Below, piece after piece: positions 48,701 to 55,103 of a stretch of DNA of 64,000 nucleotides; position 1 is the stretch's first letter; every line of letters begins with the position of its first letter. The notes beneath the pieces were generated by a model that made no database searches, was not told the origin of the DNA, and saw nothing but the letters and a program-made list of their open reading frames with translations. The DNA is taken from IMG/VR virus record IMGVR_UViG_3300047311_000749, positions 1-64,000 of that record; one strand, written 5' to 3'. A program made the translations under genes and the position numbers. The DNA is from a virus.

Positions 48701-50056
48701 CCCCACGCATCCGTTGATTACGCCACCGAACATGGATGTCGGGCCCGACGACAACGCCATGTTAAGCCCATAGCGAAAGTAGTTGAGTGCGCTTCCAAAC
48801 AGCGCAACGTTTTTCGTATTGTTCCCGGCTAGGTTCACGATGCCGTCGGCAAGTTGCCCGACCAAGTAGGTCGTCTGGATCGTGCATCCGTAAAAACGGA
48901 TGTTGTCTGTTTGGGTGATACCTCCGGTGTTGGGACCGAGGGCTACGGCGGCGCCGCCTGCCACGTTCCTGGGGCTTGTGATCTGGCAGTCGTGAATGTC
49001 GACACCTGATGCGCCGATCGCGTTCACTTGGTCGGGACGGATCCAAAGGACGCGCTTAGCAACGCCCGCACCGTCTAACCATAGGTTTTGAATCCGTAGA
49101 CCATTCACTCCCGGACAATCCAATAACGTGCCATCGGTCGCGCCTGTCCAACGGAGCCGCACGCCCATGTTACCCGCACCCGACGCGGTCTCACCTATGA
49201 GTCGAATTGTTTGATTCGGATGACCCTGAATCGTAAGCGTCTGGTTGATGCCGTAAAACCCCGAACCCGCGACAGGAAACGGAATCCGGATCTCGAGACT
49301 TTTCGTACTCGTCAGAGTCGCGGCGAGATTGATCGCAGCTTGAATTCCCGCTGTATCGGCAGCGTCGATTCCACGACCTGCCCCGAACCAAGCGGTGCTG
49401 ATAGCTCCCGAATACTGCCGCTCCCAGCGCCCCGTCGTAAGAGCCGCTGCGGTTCCGAACCCTGGTTGGATTACGACTCCGCCGTCGTGAAGTGCGGTCG
49501 AGGTCGCGTTCCATCGGAACGTCCCACCCCCGTTATCGCCCGCTGCTGCGAAGTTCGCGACCTCGACGGTTTTGGCTCTGTTGGATCGAGCCCCCACAAG
49601 AGCCGCGATCGTCGCGAACGTCGGCGTGAGGGCAGTGCGATCCCCTTCCGTCGCTTGAGCCCACCCACGAGCGTTTGAGGAGGAATTGTCCTCACCCAAA
49701 ACTTCTCGAAATGCCGGCTCGCGCCCACCATCATCCCACAATAGACCGTTCGGATCGCGCGTTACCGCGAAGATGAAACTTTTGAGGTTTGCCCCAAGCC
49801 CATCTCCGACCGTCAACTGCGCTCGATAGGTCCCGGGCGTTGTCGCCAAATAGGTAGCGTGAAACGAGTTCGGACTCGACGGTTGTGTCTGGGCGGCTCC
49901 CGCAGGCCACGCCGTGAAGGTCCAGATCGGATTCGTCTGCCCGCTCGACGATTGCGCAACGAAGTCGATCGTAGTCCCGGACCGAAGATCGACGCGTGCG
50001 ATATCCTGTGTACCGGGACTGTCTTCCTGGCTTACCGTGAAATGAGCGCCGCTCAT
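45767..50056 (-). CDS. tailspike with two pectate-lyase-like beta-helix regions
   Basis: A 1429-residue adsorption protein. An N-terminal 100-residue Ig-like domain (GTYRAQLTVGDGLGANLKSF) precedes a first right-handed beta-helix (about 200-560, opening FGAGRGIDAADTAGIQAAIN and then repeated VRLRW/IQNLWLDG-type coils). A second follows (about 710-1150, opening DVLSFGAISDVAGAADGV, then HDVTISPG-like coils), and the tail is a C-terminal beta domain. Such spikes bind or cut surface polysaccharide. The catalytic acids cannot be placed by eye. The region is visibly more A+T-rich than the virion genes around it, so it was probably acquired. Confidence 0.75.
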   Translation of the reverse strand: MSGAHFTVSQEDSPGTQDIARVDLRSGTTIDFVAQSSSGQTNPIWTFTAWPAGAAQTQPSSPNSFHATYLATTPGTYRAQLTVGDGLGANLKSFIFAVTRDPNGLLWDDGGREPAFREVLGEDNSSSNARGWAQATEGDRTALTPTFATIAALVGARSNRAKTVEVANFAAAGDNGGGTFRWNATSTALHDGGVVIQPGFGTAAALTTGRWERQYSGAISTAWFGAGRGIDAADTAGIQAAINLAATLTSTKSLEIRIPFPVAGSGFYGINQTLTIQGHPNQTIRLIGETASGAGNMGVRLRWTGATDGTLLDCPGVNGLRIQNLWLDGAGVAKRVLWIRPDQVNAIGASGVDIHDCQITSPRNVAGGAAVALGPNTGGITQTDNIRFYGCTIQTTYLVGQLADGIVNLAGNNTKNVALFGSALNYFRYGLNMALSSGPTSMFGGVINGCVGAAVLAGGNARLALYDVEAEGNNAIVNSGGGVGSGAGSILMKNCEWYMSPVNASAYTGDWDVAIDFLGGAVDIEGGLIWNQRNFAITAATNTAPIVCTAAAHLLKTGDRIEVFGALGNTSANGFWTVTVSDANTFTLVGSVGNGTYSGSGFVYVEAKTQIGSQELPTNSAFRATGCQFWISQDHPSVYDTQGNDLFGSVYAQAHDVRVALKSCIGASIASSGNSTAMPDIDMRAQRLGRYGAGSLITDTTGQLVVSGPVDVLSFGAISDVAGAADGVLSGGSVNNLQSTATTFTAADVGKIVLIHTPKTVGTGTVTTSTSFVANEGYLLTGSGTLFTTEFFTGQRIKIASAEYNVVSVASNTSAYIYPAPPSLSGQTFYRSVQHAATISALVNSHNVTISPGATVAGSSLRFCYGTDNLASFNDAIAFAQARGKEVLIPGSARAYALSGPLDQITIPGLKISGHGAATLAQSVFGSDDWLRTDLQYGSTVRVFSGGFLEVDGQPYVGPTLAHFAVVGPGYGTGTGLGRNTGLAHDWVNCKLTDVIFANFKIGIDFDTTFACTQDDLAVVGCGRGLHYIGSNTHKSIGLSAQACGVGLDLEGLGESSFTGALFQANIGQASTFFRPADNNNACNQLKFQTCHWENNADSLHLGNFIRMHAANNTTIAAIEFDMCHSGDLYTFEPTQAGTGTIVHITTIGSQFAGTVKPRWSVWTNGGSWSLVDLSNMTDTTMQLLSKGGSATPDGTFGNYYLCPINTGPTPDEISPDLLNGFEQHVIYSSSLKVNQPKFNGVNPPLWWTLTLYFRPQAGGTEITWNGNFITNPWTDAGSVSGKSSFITWIHIGSGVWVVKEYQQFDGSQVPPELQVQIISGDTSAGYGTTHDIRLTASITELALSPDGEGHIVTFYNDVPVKPGAIVKIFNFSGLFDLTIKNAGAVTLCHVPGAPTFGPGYAEIVYTINATLGGGAANWVLMNPGNCST

Positions 50057-50772
50057 AGGGGTGTCAATCCGTTCGCTGTAGAGAAGAATGTTCGAAGTTT
50101 TGCGCGGTCCGATGCAGAAGGGATTCCAGACGCGATGTAGATATCGGCGACGTCACCCCCCCACGGCTGACCGGCGTAGCTCTCGCCGATCTTAAACCCA
50201 GACGTGCCAATATCCGACGACACATTTGACGACGTCAATACGCGCGTTACGCCGTTCACGCGCACGACTACTGGAGCGCCTACTGTCAATTCCCATTCGA
50301 TCAAGAATGGTTGAGTGATGTCTGGTGCGGTCGCCGTGAGTTCGGAAGCAAGTCCTCCGACACCGTCGTTCCAATAGTAACAAGCACCGCCTATGTTGGT
50401 AGGGTATAGGATCGATACTGCACCCGTCGTTCTGAATTGAAAGATCGTGCCGCCTACCGAGGTGCTGGCTTTCGCGACTGCTAGCGCGTAGCGAGGGGCT
50501 CCTGCCGCTAGGATGTCGGTGGTGTCGGCTAAGAGCTGATTACTGCCGATAGTGAAAGCGATCGTGGGTCGGCCATTAATACCGTTCGCGATTGCGGGGC
50601 GCAAGCTAGCGTTGCTCTGTGTGCCCGTGAAAGCAGCGGGTGGTGCCGTTGTAGCCCATGCGCTTGCGGCGCCCGAAACATTCGTAACGCGTTCACGTGC
50701 CCCGAACCACGCGACTGTTTCGGGGACATCAAACGGAGACCAACCCCGCCAGTCTTGCCAGTCTTGCGGCAT
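50053..50772 (-). CDS. LamG/concanavalin-like fibre protein
   Basis: A 239-residue beta protein. RPTIAFTIGSNQLLADTTDI, ALAVAKASTSVGGTIFQFR, FLIEWELTVGAPVVVRVNG and GFKIGESYAGQPWGGDVADI are the strands of a LamG-type jelly roll, and the end DRAKLRTFFSTANGLTPL is typical. Such domains bind glycans. Its TGA overlaps the tailspike ATG. With the spike it probably forms an adsorption set of shared, A+T-richer origin. Confidence 0.65.
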   Translation of the reverse strand: MPQDWQDWRGWSPFDVPETVAWFGARERVTNVSGAASAWATTAPPAAFTGTQSNASLRPAIANGINGRPTIAFTIGSNQLLADTTDILAAGAPRYALAVAKASTSVGGTIFQFRTTGAVSILYPTNIGGACYYWNDGVGGLASELTATAPDITQPFLIEWELTVGAPVVVRVNGVTRVLTSSNVSSDIGTSGFKIGESYAGQPWGGDVADIYIASGIPSASDRAKLRTFFSTANGLTPL

Positions 50773-51603
50773 TCAGGGCCCCGATAGACCAAATACCGTC
50801 GCGGTCGTTGCTGCATTGACCTTGCTGAGGGCGATCCGGATCCGCGTGCCGGCAACCTGGGTACCGAGCGATTGAGCAGTTCCGCCAACGCCCGTGACGT
50901 TGACGTTGCCCGTCACGGCTACGAACAGCCCCTTGGTACAAGTAGCGGTGACGTCCGTAGAATCGCTCGGCGTGATCGCCGTAAGGGTGTTGGGGTCCTT
51001 CAGCGCGAGTATGTCGGTGTGAAGGGTATCGAGTTTTCCCGCGAGCGTCGTCGCGAGATCCGTGTGAAGGGTTGTCCCGAGGTCGGCATGGAGGGTATCG
51101 AGCTTCGTGTTCGCGCTCGTCTGAAGCGCGCTCGTCGCGAGTCCCGCCGTCGAAACAGTCGCCGTGACGTTGACGGTTCCGGCCCCGAGGTCTCCCCCCA
51201 TCGTGAACGTATAGGTGCCGGTGGCGTCTCCCCCGGGAGGCGTCACGAGCAGGAACGCGCTGATCGATCCGGCCGAATTCTCGGCCCTGTTCGTCAGCGC
51301 CGGCACCGTGAAGTACGAGAGCTTCCCGGGGTCGACCGTTTGGGTCGCGCTCAGGTACCAGGCCTGCGTGATGTCGTCGTACACGTAAAGCGCGACCGAC
51401 ATCGAGTTCGGACTTCCCGACCCAACGTACTGGTACCCGACCACGATGTTTTGGATCGGGAACCCGTTGATGTTGCTGATTACGCAGTCGAACTCGGGGT
51501 TGTTCGACGTGTTCTGAGGGGCGTCGGTCGGGGCCGAGTCGGTCCCGAGCGTCGGAAACGTAGCGGCGCCGACGGAGCGGCTGAAGGCCTTGCCGAATCG
51601 CAT
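50773..51603 (-). CDS. phage tail/spike accessory protein
   Basis: A 276-residue protein. The N-terminal half is a beta domain (FDCVISNINGFPIQNIVVGYQ, SMSVALYVYDDITQAWYLS). A helical stretch has repeated LHADLGTTLHTDLATTL heptads, likely a trimeric coiled coil. The C-terminal beta domain (TKGLFVAVTGNVNVTGVG...VNAATTATVFGL) resembles small virion-surface domains. ATG 51603 lies 36 nt past a palindrome copy. It may link fibres to the baseplate. Confidence 0.55.
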   Translation of the reverse strand: MRFGKAFSRSVGAATFPTLGTDSAPTDAPQNTSNNPEFDCVISNINGFPIQNIVVGYQYVGSGSPNSMSVALYVYDDITQAWYLSATQTVDPGKLSYFTVPALTNRAENSAGSISAFLLVTPPGGDATGTYTFTMGGDLGAGTVNVTATVSTAGLATSALQTSANTKLDTLHADLGTTLHTDLATTLAGKLDTLHTDILALKDPNTLTAITPSDSTDVTATCTKGLFVAVTGNVNVTGVGGTAQSLGTQVAGTRIRIALSKVNAATTATVFGLSGP

Positions 51604-51639
51604 CCCCTACCGTGGCAGCCGCCCCGCGGGCGTTCAACC

Positions 51640-51659
51640 ACCGCGCCGCGCGGCGCGGT
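51640..51659. repeat. 20-bp palindrome, copy 8 (at a stop codon, 36 nt before the next ATG)
   Basis: A perfect copy. The TGA of the upstream gene uses its first base. The tail GGTTGAACG on the minus strand matches the copy at 54709. Confidence 0.9.
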
Positions 51660-52042
51660 CAGGAGGTAGCGCGCGTGACGTCCGGTACGACCGAACAGAT
51701 CCCGGTCTGGACGGTCGTGACGTTCCCGGTCGAGTCCATCACCTGGACGTCGTACCGGAGGTTCACGGGGTTATCGGGCAACGCGAGCGTCGGGGCCGGC
51801 GGGATCGTGACCCGAACCCGGCCCCCGAGAGCATCGACGATCGCGACTCCCGAGGTCGTGGTCGAGAGCGCGATCGTCGCGGATGCGTCCTGGTCCGATA
51901 CGGTCCGCTTGGCCGTGAACCACGCCTTGCCGGCCGTCAGGTCGATTACCTGTAGGAACCCGGTCGCGGGATCCGGCCGCTTCGCGACGACCTCGAACGC
52001 GTACGTGTCGCCGCGCGGGAACGAGATGTCCTTCTGCTCCAT
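51659..52042 (-). CDS. Ig/BppU-N-like beta protein
   Basis: A 127-residue beta sandwich. MEQKDISFPRGDTYAFEVVA leads to DLTAGKAWFTAKRTVSDQDA and LRYDVQVMDSTGNVTTVQTG. This is the pattern of the BppU N-terminal (DUF2479-like) domain that attaches baseplate or fibre proteins. It sits between the fibre genes and a structural unknown. The TGA shares its A with the palindrome. Confidence 0.55.
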   Translation of the reverse strand: MEQKDISFPRGDTYAFEVVAKRPDPATGFLQVIDLTAGKAWFTAKRTVSDQDASATIALSTTTSGVAIVDALGGRVRVTIPPAPTLALPDNPVNLRYDVQVMDSTGNVTTVQTGICSVVPDVTRATS

Positions 52043-52051
52043 CCCGGGATG

Positions 52052-52612
52052 TTACGCCGTCTGGGAGACGGCTGCCCATTCGACCGAGAGGCCCTTGCCG
52101 TGGCCGAAGAGCGCGAACCCCGCGTACCCGATCGTCCGGACCGCCATCGCGACCTCTCCCCCGACGATCCAAGAATCATCGCTCGGGTGAATCGTGACGG
52201 CGTCCGAGATTCGGGCGAGCGCCCCCTGCTCCCCACCGGCCTGAACCCCAACCAGCATCGACATATGCTGGGCGCCGTCGGGCGCGAACCTAACGGACGC
52301 GTCCTGCGTGACGTCCTCGATCTTCACGCCGGCGTTGAGCCGCACACGGGCTCGCCAGTGAAACCGCGGGAACGCCGGGTCGCAGAACATCAAAAGCTTC
52401 GCGACCGCCGACGGATGTTGCGAGAGTGGCCACCCGGCTCCCCAGGACCGCACCACGTAACCACCAGCGCCGTTCCGGAGCATCATCTCGGGCACGACCG
52501 GGATCGTCGTCGCCCCCATCGCCTCGAGCGCGGTCGCCTTCTCGCGCGAGACGAACGCGCCGTTCCAGAAGTTCCCCGTCGGATCGCTAAGTACAACGTG
52601 TTGGTTGCTCAT
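52052..52612 (-). CDS. unknown structural-type protein
   Basis: A 186-residue protein, beta-rich and aromatic (NGAGGYVVRSWGAGWPLSQH, AFPRFHWRARVRLNAGVKIE, TIGYAGFALFGHGKGLSVEW). The start ATG 52612 overlaps the stop of the upstream tiny membrane gene. It could be a host-binding domain, as the neighbours are fibre genes. No family is recognised. Confidence 0.5.
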   Translation of the reverse strand: MSNQHVVLSDPTGNFWNGAFVSREKATALEAMGATTIPVVPEMMLRNGAGGYVVRSWGAGWPLSQHPSAVAKLLMFCDPAFPRFHWRARVRLNAGVKIEDVTQDASVRFAPDGAQHMSMLVGVQAGGEQGALARISDAVTIHPSDDSWIVGGEVAMAVRTIGYAGFALFGHGKGLSVEWAAVSQTA

Positions 52613-52752
52613 GTTCGTCCCTTTGCCTTTTCCTCGACCCAGGACGCGAGCGCCAAGCCCGTCAGGGCCGTCACGGCGCCCGCGTACGCGACCACGACGA
52701 AGACGGCCAAGAGGATCCAGGCTGCGTCGTCGGCGGCTCGGTCGAGCTTCAT
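52609..52752 (-). CDS. 47-residue single-pass membrane protein
   Basis: MKLDRAADDAAWILLAVFVV opens a long hydrophobic helix (about 11-38), followed by WVEEKAKGRT. The N-terminus has acidic and basic residues and no signal-peptidase site. Its TGA overlaps the next ATG (ATGA), which supports translation. A holin accessory or superinfection role is possible but not shown. Confidence 0.5.
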   Translation of the reverse strand: MKLDRAADDAAWILLAVFVVVAYAGAVTALTGLALASWVEEKAKGRT

Positions 52753-52756
52753 CAGG

Positions 52757-53464
52757 TCAGGGATGGCGCCGGCGAGCCGTACGGGAACCGGCGAATTGCT
52801 TCGCGCCGTGCTTCCAGGCCGGGAACGCGGCCCCAAAGACGCTCCGGACCTGGCCGCCGTCCATCAGGATCTGGTAACCACCCGCGTCCATCGAGTAGGG
52901 AGCCGCGAGTTTTCCGAGTTGGTCGAATCTTCGGCTCGTTGGTTTTCCGTCGAAGTACTCGGGGAACACGAAGTTCGACACGCTCACCGGTGAGGTCCCG
53001 GTCGAGAGCTTCATCGGATAGCTGTCGCCTTCGACGGGGTCGCAAAGCTCGAGCGCGATCAGGGTTCCGTTCGGCATCTGGGCCCAGCGGTTCGCGATCG
53101 GGTCCCCGTAGATCTCGAGCGCCTCGTGCGAGAGCGTCACGGACACGGAATTCGGACCATCAATCTCGGTCCCGCCGTTCTGGAGAATCAGATCGACGAA
53201 AACCTTCCCGTACGGATACCCGTGCGGATCTTGGTCGTGATACCCGAGGGCGCCCGCGACATCCGGATTGTCGAGCAACCAGAGCCGCGATGCCGACTTC
53301 GGGACCGCGGTGACGTCGCGGAAGTACTGGACCGCCCAGGCGGCTCGTCCCCACGCGACGCTCGCGTGGCGCTGAATCTGTTGCTGGACCGCTTCCGCCA
53401 TCGCTTCGACGAGGTTCGGTAGTCCGGTAAAGTGCGCCGACTTGTTCAGGATCGCGATCAGCAT
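52757..53464 (-). CDS. zincin-like protein with an HEALE motif
   Basis: A 235-residue protein. SVTLSHEALEIYGDPIANRW (about 107-126) has a His-Glu-x-x-Glu core like the active helix of some zinc peptidases. Flanking blocks ALELCDPVEGDSYPM and VSNFVFPEYFDGKPTSRRFD are strongly patterned. A second His two turns from HE is missing, so the ligand set is incomplete and activity is uncertain. It lies after the fibre genes. It may trim or modify a surface or virion target. Confidence 0.5.
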   Translation of the reverse strand: MLIAILNKSAHFTGLPNLVEAMAEAVQQQIQRHASVAWGRAAWAVQYFRDVTAVPKSASRLWLLDNPDVAGALGYHDQDPHGYPYGKVFVDLILQNGGTEIDGPNSVSVTLSHEALEIYGDPIANRWAQMPNGTLIALELCDPVEGDSYPMKLSTGTSPVSVSNFVFPEYFDGKPTSRRFDQLGKLAAPYSMDAGGYQILMDGGQVRSVFGAAFPAWKHGAKQFAGSRTARRRHP

Positions 53465-53466
53465 CG

Positions 53467-53742
53467 TTACCTCCGGGTGAGAAAGTCGGCTGCTTCCTCG
53501 CAGAGCGAGGGGGGGAAGTCCTTCGACCGTTGAGCGGCCGTGACCATCCGGGTCAGGATCTGCTTCGTGGCTTGGAAGTCATCCCAGGCCTGCTTTCGGT
53601 GCGACTCGAGTCGGGCGCATTCGTCCGCGAGTCTCGTGTCGGTCGCGATCGCTTCGTCGACCTTCTGATTCAGGATCTTGAGCTCCGCGAGAGCGCTCTG
53701 TTCCTGGGGCGCCTGATGTACTTCTTCGAATCGTTTCGCCAT
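53467..53742 (-). CDS. small coiled-coil protein
   Basis: A 91-residue, charged helical protein (LAELKILNQKVDEAIATDTR, ADECARLESHRKQAWDDFQA). It probably forms a coiled coil. It starts opposite the plus-strand Cys-rich gene at 53777, so its promoter may lie in the 34-nt gap. Function unknown. Confidence 0.55.
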   Translation of the reverse strand: MAKRFEEVHQAPQEQSALAELKILNQKVDEAIATDTRLADECARLESHRKQAWDDFQATKQILTRMVTAAQRSKDFPPSLCEEAADFLTRR

Positions 53743-53776
53743 CGCCCGACCATGCCGCGGGCGCCATCCGGGGTCA

Positions 53777-54118
53777 ATGGCAACGCAAGAGCTTCACCGT
53801 TCCGCGCAGTTACCCCTTCATCCCGAAGTCCACAAGGGGGACTGCCGCGGATGCCTCGAATTCCTCTGCGGGGGGTGCGAGCGCTGGCGCGGCTTCTGCC
53901 AGGGCTGCGGCGACGATATGCCGGAGCTCTGCGACCTCTGCTACCAGGACGTCATCGAGTGGCGATCCTGGGCCCTTCTGCGCGAGCTCCCGCTTGATGA
54001 TCAGATCGTAATCACTCCGATATCGGTCGGGAAAGAAAAAGCGATCGCCCCCGTCGTTATTCGCGTTCCGCCCAGGCCTGGAGTCCCGGCCGTGGGACCC
54101 GGACGACGCGAGCCCTGA
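53777..54118 (+). CDS. Cys-rich zinc-binding protein on the plus strand
   Basis: A 113-residue protein with CRGC, CGGC, CQGC and CDLC pairs between 23 and 55, likely two zinc sites, and then a helical and beta tail. It is one of only a few plus-strand genes and its end overlaps the next minus gene by 62 nt. No family is recognised. A nucleic-acid or protein adaptor is plausible. Confidence 0.55.
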   Translation: MATQELHRSAQLPLHPEVHKGDCRGCLEFLCGGCERWRGFCQGCGDDMPELCDLCYQDVIEWRSWALLRELPLDDQIVITPISVGKEKAIAPVVIRVPPRPGVPAVGPGRREP

Positions 54119-54437
54119 CGGTTCGGTTCCCGAGAATCCGGTTGGCCTCGACCCGGTGATGACCGTTGTGCAGGTACAGGACGCCCCCGCTCGCGACCAC
54201 GATCGGTAGGTCCTGCGCGAAACCGTTCTTCGAGACGTCGTCCGGTTCGCCTTTCCCGCCCCGCTCGACGTAGTGCTGGACGCGCGACTTTCGAACCGTG
54301 TGCTGGACCGCGTGAAGATCCCGGATCGGCACGTCGCGAATATCCGCGGCGTCGAACTGGGAACGCGTGATCTTCCCCCCGTACCCCTTCTTCCCGTCCC
54401 GGTACGGGAGCGTCACGTCCTCGAAGTCGGAAGCCAC
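54057..54437 (-). CDS. ParB-N/Srx-like domain protein
   Basis: A 126-residue stand-alone ParB-N-type fold. It shows DVPIRDLHAVQHTVRKSRVQ, DLPIVVASGGVLYLHNGHHR and VEANRILGNRTVRARVV. The NGHHRVEA block matches the GxHRxxA nucleotide-binding motif of this superfamily. Stand-alone members include sulfiredoxins and phage DNA-modifying or regulatory proteins. No HTH is attached, so a DNA-partition role is unlikely. The start is GTG 54437. Confidence 0.65.
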   Translation of the reverse strand: MASDFEDVTLPYRDGKKGYGGKITRSQFDAADIRDVPIRDLHAVQHTVRKSRVQHYVERGGKGEPDDVSKNGFAQDLPIVVASGGVLYLHNGHHRVEANRILGNRTVRARVVRVPRPGLQAWAERE

Positions 54438-54440
54438 GGC

Positions 54441-54671
54441 TCAGTTGGGGCGCTGGGGCGGATCCCGGCGGAGCGCTTCTGTCGCGTCTTGAACGAGCTC
54501 CTCGAGAGACTCGCGATCGAGCTGGATCCAGAATCCCTTCCGCTCGTCCGGTCCCGGGTCCTCGTTGAGCGTGACGACGAGCCCGAACTCGTCGTCAGTG
54601 ATCTTCCGAATCTCGAGGTCGTGAACTTCCCCGCCGTCGGCCGGGTCGAGGTCGTCGCGGGGATCTGCCAT
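54441..54671 (-). CDS. unknown acidic 76-residue protein
   Basis: MADPRDDLDPADGGEVHDLE opens an acidic segment. A small beta-alpha part follows (DDEFGLVVTLNEDPG, GFWIQLDRESLEELVQDATE). It begins 37 nt past a palindrome copy. Its TGA is 3 nt before the next GTG. Function unknown. Confidence 0.5.
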   Translation of the reverse strand: MADPRDDLDPADGGEVHDLEIRKITDDEFGLVVTLNEDPGPDERKGFWIQLDRESLEELVQDATEALRRDPPQRPN

Positions 54672-54708
54672 CTCGGGAGCCTCGCACCCCCCGGGGGGCC
54701 GTTCAACC

Positions 54709-54728
54709 ACCGCGCCGCGCGGCGCGGT
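54709..54728. repeat. 20-bp palindrome, copy 9 (at a stop codon, 37 nt before the next ATG)
   Basis: A perfect copy with the same stop-codon overlap and the same GGTTGAACG tail as the copy at 51640. Confidence 0.9.
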
Positions 54729-54967
54729 CAGACCTGCCGGACCGTAATCTCGGCCTGCCCGACCCCGAAGTGAATGAGCGCAGCCTTACGGGCCTCGAAC
54801 CACGTCTGGGCCATCACGCGGAACGGAGCCGACCCTTCGACGGGTTGGCCGCACGACGTCCGGGTCGCCTCCCACGGAATAGGGCGATCCGGCGGGACCG
54901 CGCACTCGTGCTCCTTCGGCCCCCGGGACTTCGGAGCGCTGCCTCTAGCGTGCCTTCTTTGCGCCAC
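54728..54967 (-). CDS. unknown 79-residue protein
   Basis: A basic N-terminus (AQRRHARGSAPKSRGPK) leads to a small fold with CGQPVEGSAPFRVMAQTWFE and ARKAALIHFGVGQAEITVRQ. GTG 54967 overlaps the end of the 52-residue gene by 23 nt. The TGA shares its last base with the palindrome. Function unknown. Confidence 0.5.
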   Translation of the reverse strand: MAQRRHARGSAPKSRGPKEHECAVPPDRPIPWEATRTSCGQPVEGSAPFRVMAQTWFEARKAALIHFGVGQAEITVRQV

Positions 54968-55103
54968 GGCCCGCTCCCTTTCGCTTGAAGTGTTCGACTT
55001 CGGCCAACCGTTCCTTCGCCTCGCTCATCGTCAGGTCCGGGCGGCTGAGCGGCTTCCCCGCTTCGCTCGTGACCTGGTGCCCCTGTTTCGTTTTCTTGAT
55101 CAT
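54945..55103 (-). CDS. 52-residue basic protein, too short for usual gene calling
   Basis: The frame reads MIKKTKQGHQVTSEAGKPLS, then SRPDLTMSEAKERLAEVEHF and a Lys/Arg tail. The pattern V-x-S-E-x-G-K-P-L-S with a later A-x-x-R-L-x-x-V-E-x-F-K is common to small phage ORFs. ATG 55103 overlaps the TGA of the phosphoesterase gene (ATGA), strong support that it is translated. Function unknown. Confidence 0.65.
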   Translation of the reverse strand: MIKKTKQGHQVTSEAGKPLSRPDLTMSEAKERLAEVEHFKRKGAGRGAKKAR

